A stretch of DNA of 64,000 nucleotides, from contig NZ_QSBV01000002.1 of the NCBI RefSeq assembly GCF_003465825.1, forward strand, positions 62,001 through 126,000, in the 5' to 3' direction. The DNA comes from Collinsella sp. AF02-46-1. GTDB lineage: Bacteria > Actinomycetota > Coriobacteriia > Coriobacteriales > Coriobacteriaceae. Positions 1 through 7,636 of this stretch are shown here, one piece after another; within the stretch, counting starts at the first letter, position 1, and every line of letters begins with the position of its first letter. Made by a program: the position numbers and the translations under genes. The notes under the pieces are model-generated. The model saw only the letters and a list, made by a program, of their open reading frames with translations, was not told the origin of the DNA and ran no database searches.

Positions 1-673
1 GACCCGCCGACGCATTAGCCGTATCGACCGGTCTTGGTAAATCATTTGTTTTTTTGCTCAAATCCTCGATAGTGAGTGTGGCTCCGTTTTCGACCACAAA
101 GAAGGAGTCTAAGCCGCCAGAACGGTTACAGAGCATGTTGCCGTTAAGATCGATGATGGTGTCTTTGGTGATTTTAATCTGCTGATCCGAATAGGCAGAA
201 CCCGTCAGTCGGAACTTGCCGCCGTCGGCGAATTTCTTAGAAACATCGTTGCTTACCTCGGTATAGTCATTGGCACTGACGGTGGCGGGAGCGTTCGCGT
301 TTTCATCGTTATTCTCATCATCCGCAAGCTGTGCGTCGGAAGGCTGTGCGGCGCCCTTGGCCTCCACGCTATCGGCAGTCGAGCCCGCAGCAGCAGCGTC
401 TTCGGTCGCGCCGCCCTCGGTCTCGCCGCTATTCAGCTTTTTGGTATCCCCGTTGTTGGTGTTGCCTACATCAGTAGACTCACTTGAGGAACCCCCCCCC
501 ATCACAGTTTTCTCGGTAGAAACCGTCTGGGCATCGTTGGCAATGGCCTGCGAGATCGGGGGCATGACGAGCGACAGCACCAGGCTCAACACGGAGGCTC
601 CGCACAAAACGCCTGCCAGTACACGGCGCGTCGCTTTATTACTCTGCTTAGATTTGTCCGAATTCGCTTTCAT
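1..673 (-). CDS. Secreted surface protein, N-terminal part (partial, runs off the left edge)
   Basis: A minus-strand frame is open from an ATG at 673 to the window edge (224 codons), with GGGGAGGAG 7 nt upstream as ribosome binding site. Residues 1-16 are basic, 17-44 are hydrophobic, and a signal-peptidase-like site follows (AIA before ND near residue 46). Residues 47-130 are a low-complexity Ser/Thr/Glu/Asn linker. From about 150 the sequence resembles one rung of the beta-helix repeats of gut actinobacterial adhesins (ITKDTIIDLNGNML, then FFVVENGATLTIED). I infer a large cell-surface, adhesin-like protein; its ligand is unknown. Codons 58-61 contain nine consecutive G (492-500), so a one-base slip would truncate the protein near residue 60. 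A palindrome and a 28-bp element lie about 270 bp upstream, so expression may be regulated like the sugar genes. Confidence 0.8.
   Translation of the reverse strand, partial: MKANSDKSKQSNKATRRVLAGVLCGASVLSLVLSLVMPPISQAIANDAQTVSTEKTVMGGGSSSESTDVGNTNNGDTKKLNSGETEGGATEDAAAAGSTADSVEAKGAAQPSDAQLADDENNDENANAPATVSANDYTEVSNDVSKKFADGGKFRLTGSAYSDQQIKITKDTIIDLNGNMLCNRSGGLDSFFVVENGATLTIEDLSKKTNDLPRPVDTANASAG
492..500 (-). repeat. G9 homopolymer inside the surface protein gene
   Basis: Nine consecutive C on the plus strand (G on the coding strand) encode the Gly run at residues 59-61, just after the signal peptide. The frame is intact at nine residues. Gain or loss of one base would shift the frame. Such tracts are the classic substrate for slipped-strand phase variation, but whether it varies here cannot be seen from one sequence. 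Confidence 0.85.
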
Positions 674-1129
674 CGATGTCTCCTCCCCAAGAGACCGCAA
701 TCTTGCTCTTTCACCATCAAACGTATCTGCGCAATCTGTAATTGCGCTCGCTAATGATGCAATTATAATGATTGTTTAAACATCTGAGCAGCAAAACCGA
801 CATTTTTGTGCAAGTTCTCAATTCTCTTGACAATTGCTCGGATTTGCCTTCGTTTATTCGCTATCTATTTTTTGTTTCTGCTGGTAATTTAGTTGCCTAT
901 TATTTTTTAATGGCATTAGATTTATTTGCACAACAATTTGCTCAAGAGCAAACATCCTGTGAACGGTCGAAAATCGACCGTGAGCGGTAGGTCATTAACC
1001 GGGATGAATATCCTACCAAACTGATGAGAATATCTTTAACCCATCGGTGGTTAGAAGCATGATGTTAAGACAACAATATTTGAATTATCACACAGACTTT
1101 AGGTATCAATTCGCCCAAATCGCCTGAGT
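674..1129. promoter_or_regulatory. AT-rich upstream region of the surface protein gene, no gene seen
   Basis: This 456-bp gap has no convincing coding sequence. It is clearly more AT-rich than its surroundings and presumably holds the promoter of the minus-strand surface gene. It contains a palindrome at 937-952 (TTTGCTC, 2 nt, GAGCAAA) and a 28-bp element at 960-987. An open frame at 772-990 is unconvincing: no ribosome binding site and a composition like the non-coding flank. Confidence 0.5.
960..987. promoter_or_regulatory. 28-bp TGAACGG element, copy 1
   Basis: Begins TGAACGGTCG and ends GAGCGG, fitting TGAACGG-N15-NARCGG, the element also found at 37336, 43805, 48754 and 59612. It contains an internal 7-bp inverted repeat (CGGTCGA, 3 nt, TCGACCG). 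A 16-bp palindrome lies 7 bp away at 937-952 on the gene-proximal side. This palindrome-then-element order matches the copies at the sugar operons. Confidence 0.55.
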
Positions 1130-1162
1130 CCACCGCAAAAGAGCCTGCCCCTTTTGCGGTGG
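1130..1162. repeat. Palindromic hairpin element, CCACCGC type
   Basis: Twelve-bp arms (CCACCGCAAAAG and its complement) enclose a 9-nt loop containing GCCTGCCC. It lies just downstream of the minus-strand HAD gene. The element resembles those at 2091-2123, 3674-3706 and 3728-3764, which share a GCCTG or CCTGTCC loop and differ in stem sequence. It may act as a terminator, although no clear T-run follows on the minus strand. Confidence 0.6.
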
Positions 1163-1175
1163 TTCTCCCCCAGCG

Positions 1176-1997
1176 CTACAGCAGGTGCTCCTGGATGAAG
1201 ATCGCGATGCCGTCTTCGTCGTTGCCCGCGGTTACAAAGTCGGCGGCGGCACGGGTGGCGTCGCTGCCGTTTGCCATGGCCACACCCACGCCGGCGTCAG
1301 CCACCATGCAGGTGTCGTTATCGGCATCGCCAAACACGCAGATGTTCTGGAGCTCCATGTCGTTGAGCTCCGCCACGCGCACAAGGCCGCGCGTCTTGGA
1401 CACGCGGGGATCCATGAACTCGTAGAGCCGCTGCGTGGTTTGCAGAGCCGCCGCCTTAACAGTGTTATCGGCAAACGTCGACGCCCGCTCAATCACCCGC
1501 GGCATTACCTCGGGCGCCATGGTAAACATCACCTTGGGCTGCGGCTCACGCAAAAACTCGGCAAAATCGACCACCTGGTAGGGCACGCCGTCGACGCGCG
1601 ACAGGTGCTCGACGCATGCGTTGCTCTCGGGCACGTAGAACACGCCGTCTCGGGGGCAGACGGGCGTTGCCGGAAGGTCCGCCATGTGCTTGCAGATGCG
1701 CGCGATGGTCTCGCCCGGCAGCGGATAGCTCAGCTCGTTGATGTCGTGCGCGCGGTCAATGACCTCGGCACCGCCACAGCCCACCAGCACGTCTACCAGG
1801 CCTTCGATGCCCCAGAGCTCGTACATGGCCTCGGTCGCGTGGGCGTCACGCCCGGTGCACAGGCCAAAGAGCACGCCACGCTCGCGCAGGGCGCGGATCG
1901 CCGCCACGGTGCGCGGGGACACCGTGTGCTGGCTCGTGAGCAGCGTGCCGTCGATATCGCAGAACACGGCTTTGATGTGGCTAAAGGTGGTGTCCAT
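1176..1997 (-). CDS. Cof-type HAD-superfamily phosphatase
   Basis: A 273-residue soluble hydrolase. Motif I is VFCDIDGTLL near residue 11 (nucleophile and general-acid Asp of DxDGT). The C-terminal motif III/IV region reads NICVFGDADNDTCMV, followed by GVAMANGSD, typical of the Cof/YbiV sugar-phosphate phosphatase group with a C2 cap. The start is the ATG at 1997 with AAAGG upstream; an upstream extension to 2099 lacks family similarity. The substrate is not predictable from sequence; relatives act on sugar phosphates or flavin nucleotides. It stands alone between palindromic repeats, so it is probably transcribed by itself. Confidence 0.85.
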   Translation of the reverse strand: MDTTFSHIKAVFCDIDGTLLTSQHTVSPRTVAAIRALRERGVLFGLCTGRDAHATEAMYELWGIEGLVDVLVGCGGAEVIDRAHDINELSYPLPGETIARICKHMADLPATPVCPRDGVFYVPESNACVEHLSRVDGVPYQVVDFAEFLREPQPKVMFTMAPEVMPRVIERASTFADNTVKAAALQTTQRLYEFMDPRVSKTRGLVRVAELNDMELQNICVFGDADNDTCMVADAGVGVAMANGSDATRAAADFVTAGNDEDGIAIFIQEHLL

Positions 1998-2090
1998 GGG
2001 AGCCTTTCTGGGTTGTGCGGCGATGTGGGGTGTATTCGCAAACGGCGTACATGGTATACCAAGGCGCGGATGCTGCCTGTCAAAGCAAAA

Positions 2091-2123
2091 CCACCACAAA
2101 GGTGCCTGCCCCCTTTGTGGTGG
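2091..2123. repeat. Palindromic hairpin element, CCACCACAAAGG type
   Basis: Twelve-bp perfect arms (CCACCACAAAGG and complement) around a short TGCCTGCCC loop. It is nearly identical to 3674-3706. Both lie in gaps next to the MFS gene. Confidence 0.7.
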
Positions 2124-2153
2124 CAGGATGCAGGATGGCCTAGCCCGGAGCGC

Positions 2154-2218
2154 AAACCATCACAACATTCGACGTTTTTCGGCAAAATCGCGATTTTCAT
2201 CGAATGTTGTGATGGTTT
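2154..2218. repeat. 65-bp palindromic repeat, copy 1
   Basis: Nineteen-bp arms (AAACCATCACAACATTCGA and its complement) enclose a 27-nt interior. Near-identical arms recur at 6281-6343 and 7523-7587, with similar but rearranged interiors. All three copies lie between two minus-strand genes, here between the MFS stop codon and the HAD gene. It could act as an intergenic hairpin or terminator, or be a small mobile palindrome. Confidence 0.85.
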
Positions 2219-3499
2219 TTACTGCTTTGCGGCACGATCCAAGTGATTGCGTCCAAACAGCAGCAGCGCCGCGGGAACCGTCGTCACGACCATGCCCGCA
2301 CCAACGAGCGTCTGCTGCACGCCAAACGTCGCCGCCAGCCAGGGGGCAATCGCCAGCGGGGCTACGCCGGCAAACATGTTGCCAAAGCCCATGACCGAGT
2401 TGACGCGACCGAGCTGCTCGAGCGGGGCCGTCGTTTGCACGATCGTGTTGTGGAGCGGGTTGACGACGCCCCAGGCCACGCCTAGGGCAATCTGGCCGAC
2501 AAGGGCTACGCCCACGTACGGCGTCCCCACATAGAGCAAACTTCCCAGGCCCACGGACATAAGCGCCGCGAGCAGCGTTTTAAGGTTGACCAGGTGCGGC
2601 GGCAAACGGAGCGCGAGGACGGCGCCCAGCACCGCGCCCACACCGCTGGCCGACGAGAGCCAGCCCATCCACTCAACACCGACATGCAGGACATCGCGGT
2701 AGAAGAACGACTCCAGCGGATCGAAGGCTCCGTAGCCAAAGTTCGAAAGAAAAATGATGCAGAAAAGTAGCGCGAGGACGCTGTTGGTGAAGACCGTCTT
2801 GACGCTGGCTGCGAAGGTGACGCGGGAGGACGTGCTGGGGTTGGAGCTTTGTCCCGCACGCTCCCCTTCCTCTGCCGAATCAGCATCCGCATCCCCGGCG
2901 ACATGGCTGGTCTGCGGCCTAAAGCCCCAACCGGCGACGAGCGCCAGCACGGTAAAGAGCATCATGAGCACGAACACCGCGCGCGACGACGCAGCCGCCG
3001 CGACAAAGCCGCCCAGCGTGGGGCCAACGATGATACTCACGTTTGAAAACATGGCGATGGCGGAGTTGATGTCTTTGAGCTCGACAGGATCGTCGGTGAG
3101 GTAGGCCGGATAGGACGTGGCGATGGGCTGGGCGAATCCCATCACAAAGCCCAGAAACACCGCGCCGAGCAGGACGACGCCGGTCGCGCTACCAAAGGCG
3201 ATGATTGCCGTGCCAGTTGCGAGAGCGCCGATGATGCTCAGCAAGAAATGACGGCGCGGGCCCCAGGCGTCGAGCGCCGCGCCGCCCGCAAAGGATCCCA
3301 GGATCACGAAAACGTTCATGAACAGGACGGCCAGCGATGTCGCGACGACCGAAGCGTCATCCGCATAGGTGAGCGTTCCGATGACGCCGATAAAGTAGCT
3401 GGTCTGAAAGCCGGTGTAGATGAGAAAGCGCATTGCCACCAGGCGCTTGGCCTGCACGGACAGCGATGATTGAGACTTTGAGAAAAGAGAGGCGAGCAT
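2219..3499 (-). CDS. MFS transporter, drug/proton-antiporter type
   Basis: A 426-residue polytopic membrane protein with about 12 hydrophobic segments split by a charged central loop around residues 205-235 (rich in D, E and S). The loop between TM2 and TM3 reads GAALDAWGPRRHF, a variant of the MFS signature. The start ATG at 3499 has AAGGAG 6 nt upstream. The protein resembles the MFS_1/MFS_3 export group; substrate unknown. It is flanked by palindromic repeats on both sides, so it looks monocistronic. Confidence 0.8.
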   Translation of the reverse strand: MLASLFSKSQSSLSVQAKRLVAMRFLIYTGFQTSYFIGVIGTLTYADDASVVATSLAVLFMNVFVILGSFAGGAALDAWGPRRHFLLSIIGALATGTAIIAFGSATGVVLLGAVFLGFVMGFAQPIATSYPAYLTDDPVELKDINSAIAMFSNVSIIVGPTLGGFVAAAASSRAVFVLMMLFTVLALVAGWGFRPQTSHVAGDADADSAEEGERAGQSSNPSTSSRVTFAASVKTVFTNSVLALLFCIIFLSNFGYGAFDPLESFFYRDVLHVGVEWMGWLSSASGVGAVLGAVLALRLPPHLVNLKTLLAALMSVGLGSLLYVGTPYVGVALVGQIALGVAWGVVNPLHNTIVQTTAPLEQLGRVNSVMGFGNMFAGVAPLAIAPWLAATFGVQQTLVGAGMVVTTVPAALLLFGRNHLDRAAKQ

Positions 3500-3673
3500 G
3501 GAGACTCCTTGTTTCGTACGAATGCGGACGGCGGGCATTCGCCACCGTCTGTCAAATCAATCTATCCACATGAAACATTATGGACGCATCGAGCCCCTTT
3601 TCTCCGTTTTTCGCCCGTCATGAACTACTTGGTAGATTGTAAGGCATGTCCCACACATCTACTAAAGCAAAAT

Positions 3674-3706
3674 CCACCACAAAGGTGCCTGGCCCCTTTG
3701 TGGTGG
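3674..3706. repeat. Palindromic hairpin element, CCACCACAAAGG type
   Basis: Twelve-bp arms identical to those at 2091-2123, with loop TGCCTGGCC. It lies upstream of the MFS gene and downstream of the moaC-mobB gene. Confidence 0.7.
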
Positions 3707-3727
3707 AAATGACGTTTGCCCAGATAA

Positions 3728-3764
3728 AACCTGCCAAAACAAACCTGTCCCTTTTTGGCAGGTT
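3728..3764. repeat. Palindromic hairpin element, CCTGCCAAAA type
   Basis: Twelve-bp arms (AACCTGCCAAAA and complement) around a loop containing AACCTGTCC. It lies 24 bp beyond the moaC-mobB stop codon and may form part of its terminator. The loop resembles the neighbouring CCACCAC elements although the stem differs. Confidence 0.6.
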
Positions 3765-3787
3765 ATGGCAGCGCAGCGAGCCGGCCC

Positions 3788-5089
3788 TTAAAGGTGATCT
3801 TGGATAAGATCGCAGATGGCTCGGGCGTCGTTGATGTTGATGGCTCGGGTCGCAAAGCCGGCGTCGAAGGCCTGACGTGCCAGGGCTTCGTTGCAGGCAA
3901 GGGCCAGCGTGTGACCGTCGACCAGGTCGAGCGAGCTCTTGCCGCGCAGACGGTCGACACCGGAGCGCGCGACCACGATGTTGTCGAAGCCCTCGGTCTT
4001 GTAGCCCTCGATGATCACCATGTCGACATCGTTGTAGCGCGACAGCAGCTCGCGCGCGGGCATCTCGTCCTCCTCGCGCGTATCGGCGTACTCCGCCCAG
4101 CGCGTGGCGCAGATGAGGCCCACGTGCTTGGATCCGGCTTGGTGATGGCGCCAGGTGTCCTTAGCGGGTACATCGATATCAAAGCCGTGATGCCCATGAT
4201 GCTTGAGCGAACCCACGCGCAGACCGCGGCGGGTGAGCTCGGCGATAACCTTCTCGACGAGCGTGGTCTTGCCCGAGTTTTGGTAGCCGATAAACGCGAT
4301 CGCGGGGACGGCCGGTGTCGGAGCTGCGGGCGCGACGGCGACGGATGCGCTCGCGGGCGCGGCACCGTCAGCGGCCATGGCTTCAACAGCAGCGGCCTGA
4401 CGCTCTGCGCGATCCCACACACCCGAGCGGCCGCCCTCCTTGTGCAGCAGGCGCACGTCAACGATCTCCATGCCGCGATCGACGGCCTTGCACATGTCAT
4501 AGATCGTAAGGCACGCGGCACTCGCGCCGGTCAGGGCCTCCATCTCGATACCCGTCTTGCCCGTCACGCCCGCCGTAACCAGTACGTGAAAGCCGACCTG
4601 CCCGTCCGCGCGCGCCGGCGCCCAGCCCTCGGGCACGTCCTCGGCCGGCGTCCCCGCCGCAGCGATGGGCGCAATGTCGCACTTGCTCTTGGTAATGAGC
4701 AGCGGATGGCACATGGGGATGATGTCGCTCGTGCGCTTGATGGCCATGATGCCCGCGACGCGCGCGCAGGCGAGCACGTCGCCCTTTTTGGCGCGATCCT
4801 GCAGCACCATGGCCTGCGTCTCGGGGTGCATGAGGATGGTGCCCTCGGCGATGGCGATGCGATGGGTCTCGGCCTTGTCGGACACGTCGACCATGCGTAC
4901 CTCGCCCTTGGCGTCCACGTGCGTCAGCTCGTCGCGACGGGCGTCGCGGGCGGGCTCGGTGGCAGCACTGGCAGTCGGCTGCGCGGACGCGTCGGCGTTG
5001 CCAGCATTCGCCGCAGCCGTGACTTTGTGGGCAGACATCGCGGCCCTGCGAGCGGCCTTGGTGGCATCGGCGTACCTGCTCTTGGCCAT
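3788..5089 (-). CDS. MoaC-MobB fusion: cyclic pyranopterin monophosphate synthase with MGD-biosynthesis adaptor
   Basis: A 433-residue fusion. After an Ala-rich leader, residues about 50-245 are MoaC: MCHPL (catalytic His), GIEMEALTG (two Glu) and DMCKAVD (Asp and Lys), which convert the MoaA product to cyclic pyranopterin monophosphate. Residues about 275-430 are MobB, with P-loop GYQNSGKTTLVE and VDMVIIEGYKTE; this GTP-binding adaptor assists attachment of GMP to molybdopterin. The two domains are separate proteins in most bacteria. The start ATG at 5089 uses a GGAGGA that lies inside the last codons of moaA, with 4 bp between the genes, so the two are translationally coupled. Confidence 0.92.
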   Translation of the reverse strand: MAKSRYADATKAARRAAMSAHKVTAAANAGNADASAQPTASAATEPARDARRDELTHVDAKGEVRMVDVSDKAETHRIAIAEGTILMHPETQAMVLQDRAKKGDVLACARVAGIMAIKRTSDIIPMCHPLLITKSKCDIAPIAAAGTPAEDVPEGWAPARADGQVGFHVLVTAGVTGKTGIEMEALTGASAACLTIYDMCKAVDRGMEIVDVRLLHKEGGRSGVWDRAERQAAAVEAMAADGAAPASASVAVAPAAPTPAVPAIAFIGYQNSGKTTLVEKVIAELTRRGLRVGSLKHHGHHGFDIDVPAKDTWRHHQAGSKHVGLICATRWAEYADTREEDEMPARELLSRYNDVDMVIIEGYKTEGFDNIVVARSGVDRLRGKSSLDLVDGHTLALACNEALARQAFDAGFATRAININDARAICDLIQDHL

Positions 5090-5093
5090 ATGA

Positions 5094-6149
5094 TCATCCT
5101 CCGATTTGGGACATAAATCGTTGTGTGCCCTCAATTATCGCGTGTTCCTGCGGTTTGTGGGCGACGGCATCGCGCCAAATCGAAAGTACCTGCATATCAT
5201 CACCACGGCGCAGGGCGTCGCGCACCGAATACTCGGCATCGCTGAACAGGCACGGACGCACGTTGCCGTCTGCCGTCAGGCGCAGACGGTTGCAATTCGC
5301 GCAAAAATGGTTGGACATGGCGCTGATGAAGCCGACCGTTCCCGCCGCGCCCGGAAAGTGCCAGTAGCGTGCAGGGCCCGCGCCGGCAGGAGCGTCGTTG
5401 ATGTCGAGCGGCTCAAGCTCGCCCAGACCAACCGCGGCGGCCCCGGCATTGATGCGCGCCCGCAGCTCGTCGCTCGGCACGGTGTCGCTCGCATCCCACA
5501 GCGCCGGATTGAGCGCAGGCGCATGCGGGTCCACAGCGCAATGCGAGCTCGTGCGCTCGTCGCCGATGGGCATATATTCGATAAAGCGCAGGTGGATGGG
5601 GCGGTCGAGCGTGAGCCGCGCGAGGGCCGCCACATCTTGATTGAGCCGGCGCACCACAACGCAGTTGACCTTAACGGGTTCAAAGCCCCAAGCCAGCGCC
5701 GCGTCGATGCCGGCCATGGTCTGCTCGAGTCGACCCAGGCGCGTGATCTTTCCAAACAGCGTAGGGTCGAGCGTGTCGAGCGAAATGTTGACGCGGTTAA
5801 GCCCGGCATCTTTGAGCTGCGGCGCCAGCTTGGGCAGCAGGGCGCCGTTGGTGGTAAGCGAGATGTCCTCGATCTGCGGAATCGCGCGGATGTCGCGAAT
5901 GAGCGGGATAATACGGCGGCTGACCAGCGGCTCGCCACCCGTCAGGCGTACGCGGCGAATTCCCTCCCCCGCCACCAGGCGCACAAAGCGGGCGATTTCC
6001 TCGGCGCTGAGCAGCTCGTCGTGCGCGCGGGGCGCCACGCCATCGGCCGGCATGCAGTAAATGCAGCGGAAATTGCACTTGTCGGTAACGGCAATGCGCA
6101 GGTAGTTGATATCGCGACCAAAGCCGTCATGTTGCACGTGCCCGTCCAC
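5094..6149 (-). CDS. moaA: GTP 3',8-cyclase MoaA
   Basis: A 351-residue radical-SAM enzyme that performs the first step of molybdenum cofactor synthesis, GTP to 3',8-cyclo-7,8-dihydroGTP. The N-terminal cluster motif is CNFRCIYC (Cys25, 29, 32). GGEPLVS is the SAM-binding GGE motif. The C-terminal FCANCNRLRL...RPCLF holds the second Fe-S site. The GTG at 6149 is chosen as start because GGGGAGG lies 6 nt upstream and the N-terminus then matches the family; frames further upstream have no similarity. Moa and mob enzymes imply a molybdenum enzyme elsewhere in the genome. Confidence 0.93.
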   Translation of the reverse strand: MDGHVQHDGFGRDINYLRIAVTDKCNFRCIYCMPADGVAPRAHDELLSAEEIARFVRLVAGEGIRRVRLTGGEPLVSRRIIPLIRDIRAIPQIEDISLTTNGALLPKLAPQLKDAGLNRVNISLDTLDPTLFGKITRLGRLEQTMAGIDAALAWGFEPVKVNCVVVRRLNQDVAALARLTLDRPIHLRFIEYMPIGDERTSSHCAVDPHAPALNPALWDASDTVPSDELRARINAGAAAVGLGELEPLDINDAPAGAGPARYWHFPGAAGTVGFISAMSNHFCANCNRLRLTADGNVRPCLFSDAEYSVRDALRRGDDMQVLSIWRDAVAHKPQEHAIIEGTQRFMSQIGG

Positions 6150-6280
6150 GCAGCCTCCCCTCACGCGGCGTTTTATTCTTCGGAAAACATAATACCGCAC
6201 GAGAGAATCATGCCGACACCCGTACGACAGGACAGGTCGCTTCGAGCAAAACGGACTTTCCAAGCCCATCCTCAGCATAC

Positions 6281-6343
6281 AAACCATCACAACATTCGAT
6301 GCTTTTTCCGATTTTGGCGAAAAACGTCGAATGTTGTGATGGT
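6281..6343. repeat. 65-bp palindromic repeat, copy 2
   Basis: Same AAACCATCACAACATTCGA arm as at 2154, with the complementary arm at 6327-6343. The interior holds a second inverted repeat (TTTTTCCG and CGAAAAA). It lies between moaA and the next minus-strand gene. Confidence 0.85.
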
Positions 6344-6383
6344 CTGCCTGCCCACAGCACCCCGTAGAAGGGCCAGAACGCCC

Positions 6384-7421
6384 CTAAAGGCCACCACCCC
6401 AGTGTCGAATCACGAATTCTCGCAGGTCGTTTTGACGTTTCTGGAACGCTTCGCTTCGGTCGCACGTGAGACCCATAGCGAGTGCGATGGCGTTCACCGC
6501 CCGGTGCAATTGCAGCTGGTGGGCAAACTGAGTCCCGGTGAGGACGATCATCCTAAAGCCCAGCGCGCTCAGCACGGTCATACGCTCCGCATCCGACGCG
6601 CTGCGCTGTTTATCAAGATGGTCCGAACCGTTGTATTCAATTCCCGTACCGCTCGCAGGCGCATATACGTCAATCTCGAAATACCCGGCCTTAGCGAGAT
6701 ACTTGAACTCGCTGGGAACATCGACCCGATGGTTGAGCTCGATCTTGGCGTATCCCAGCCCTCCCTGGGAACGTTTTGCTACGACCATGATTGCGGTGGC
6801 CGTCTCCATGGGCGATCGCGCGCCATCGTGCACGCGTTTGAGCACGGCGGCCGCGCGTATGGCCCCCTGACGAGATCGGTTCTCATTGCAATAAGCAATC
6901 AAATCGGCAACGGTATACCTCTGCCCCATCTCGATATAATTGCCTGTCGACAGATGATTCAAATGGTATCGGGCACAGATTTCGTAGCCATATTCCAGCT
7001 GCTCGGGCTCGCTCATCCACGAACCCGCTTGGACAAAGCACATGACCTCATCAACCACTAGAAGGCCCTCTGCCACCTCGATAAGATGGCCTGGAGGTAC
7101 CGGCGCCCCAAACACGTGGCACCTAAATCCAGCCGGCGTCGAGCGCTCAAAATCGAAGTTGACGAGCGTGTCGATATGATCGAGCTCTTCTCGTGGAATA
7201 CCAAGCGAAACCAGATAGTCGGTAACGATCCCAACTGCCGTTGAAGCCCTCAGCCCCTTGGCATCGAGCCCCAATTTGGGCAGGTCCGCAGTCGGCTCCG
7301 CCTCGTTAGCAAGCGAGTCCTCATCGTATAGGCTGCTTGCTCGCGAGAGCGGCTCGGACGGGCGCGCCACGTTGTGGTACAGCCAGGCAGTCTTATGGGA
7401 CAGGACGATCGGCAGGTCCAT
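6384..7421 (-). CDS. Unknown protein with C-terminal Vsr/DUF559-like nuclease-type domain
   Basis: A 345-residue soluble protein; no full-length family recognised. Residues about 245-320 read EIDVYAPASGTGIEYNG, then H, R, D and R in a helix, then LSALGFRMIVLTGTQF. This follows the very-short-patch-repair/DUF559 endonuclease pattern (vD, EyDG..H, D..R, LGf.Vlrlt). Here Asn replaces the Asp after the core Glu-Tyr, so activity is uncertain. The N-terminal half begins IVLSHKTAWLYHN and has the general look of AbiEi-type or transcriptional-regulator proteins that often carry this tail; that is a weak inference. The start ATG at 7421 has GGAGGG 5 nt upstream. It sits between two copies of the 65-bp palindrome and looks monocistronic. 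Confidence 0.6.
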   Translation of the reverse strand: MDLPIVLSHKTAWLYHNVARPSEPLSRASSLYDEDSLANEAEPTADLPKLGLDAKGLRASTAVGIVTDYLVSLGIPREELDHIDTLVNFDFERSTPAGFRCHVFGAPVPPGHLIEVAEGLLVVDEVMCFVQAGSWMSEPEQLEYGYEICARYHLNHLSTGNYIEMGQRYTVADLIAYCNENRSRQGAIRAAAVLKRVHDGARSPMETATAIMVVAKRSQGGLGYAKIELNHRVDVPSEFKYLAKAGYFEIDVYAPASGTGIEYNGSDHLDKQRSASDAERMTVLSALGFRMIVLTGTQFAHQLQLHRAVNAIALAMGLTCDRSEAFQKRQNDLREFVIRHWGGGL

Positions 7422-7522
7422 GAGCCCTCCAATGGAGTCGGATAACCAACCTTATTCCCCTGCCCACGGGTCCGCACACCTTCGTGCGCGAGAAAGCGAT
7501 TCCACCCGGTCGAGTGGTAGAA

Positions 7523-7587
7523 AAACCATCACAACATTCGATGCTTTTCCCGATTTTGGCAAAAAACGTCGAATGTTGTGATGGTTT
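7523..7587. repeat. 65-bp palindromic repeat, copy 3
   Basis: AAACCATCACAACATTCGA arm at 7523-7541 and complement at 7569-7587; the interior is almost identical to copy 2. It lies between the unknown gene and the ABC exporter stop codon. Confidence 0.85.
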
Positions 7588-7636
7588 GAAGCGAGGTGAG
7601 AGGCACGGAGGGGTCAAAGCATCGTGCTCGAACGGG

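Noticed and set aside
772..990. A 72-codon plus-strand open frame upstream of the surface protein gene
   Set aside because: There is no ribosome binding site, it lies in AT-rich regulatory DNA and overlaps the palindrome and 28-bp element; no similarity was recognised.
5106..7061. A 651-codon plus-strand open frame across moaA, a palindromic repeat and the next gene
   Set aside because: It runs antisense through two supported genes and an intergenic palindrome; composition is that of a shadow frame.
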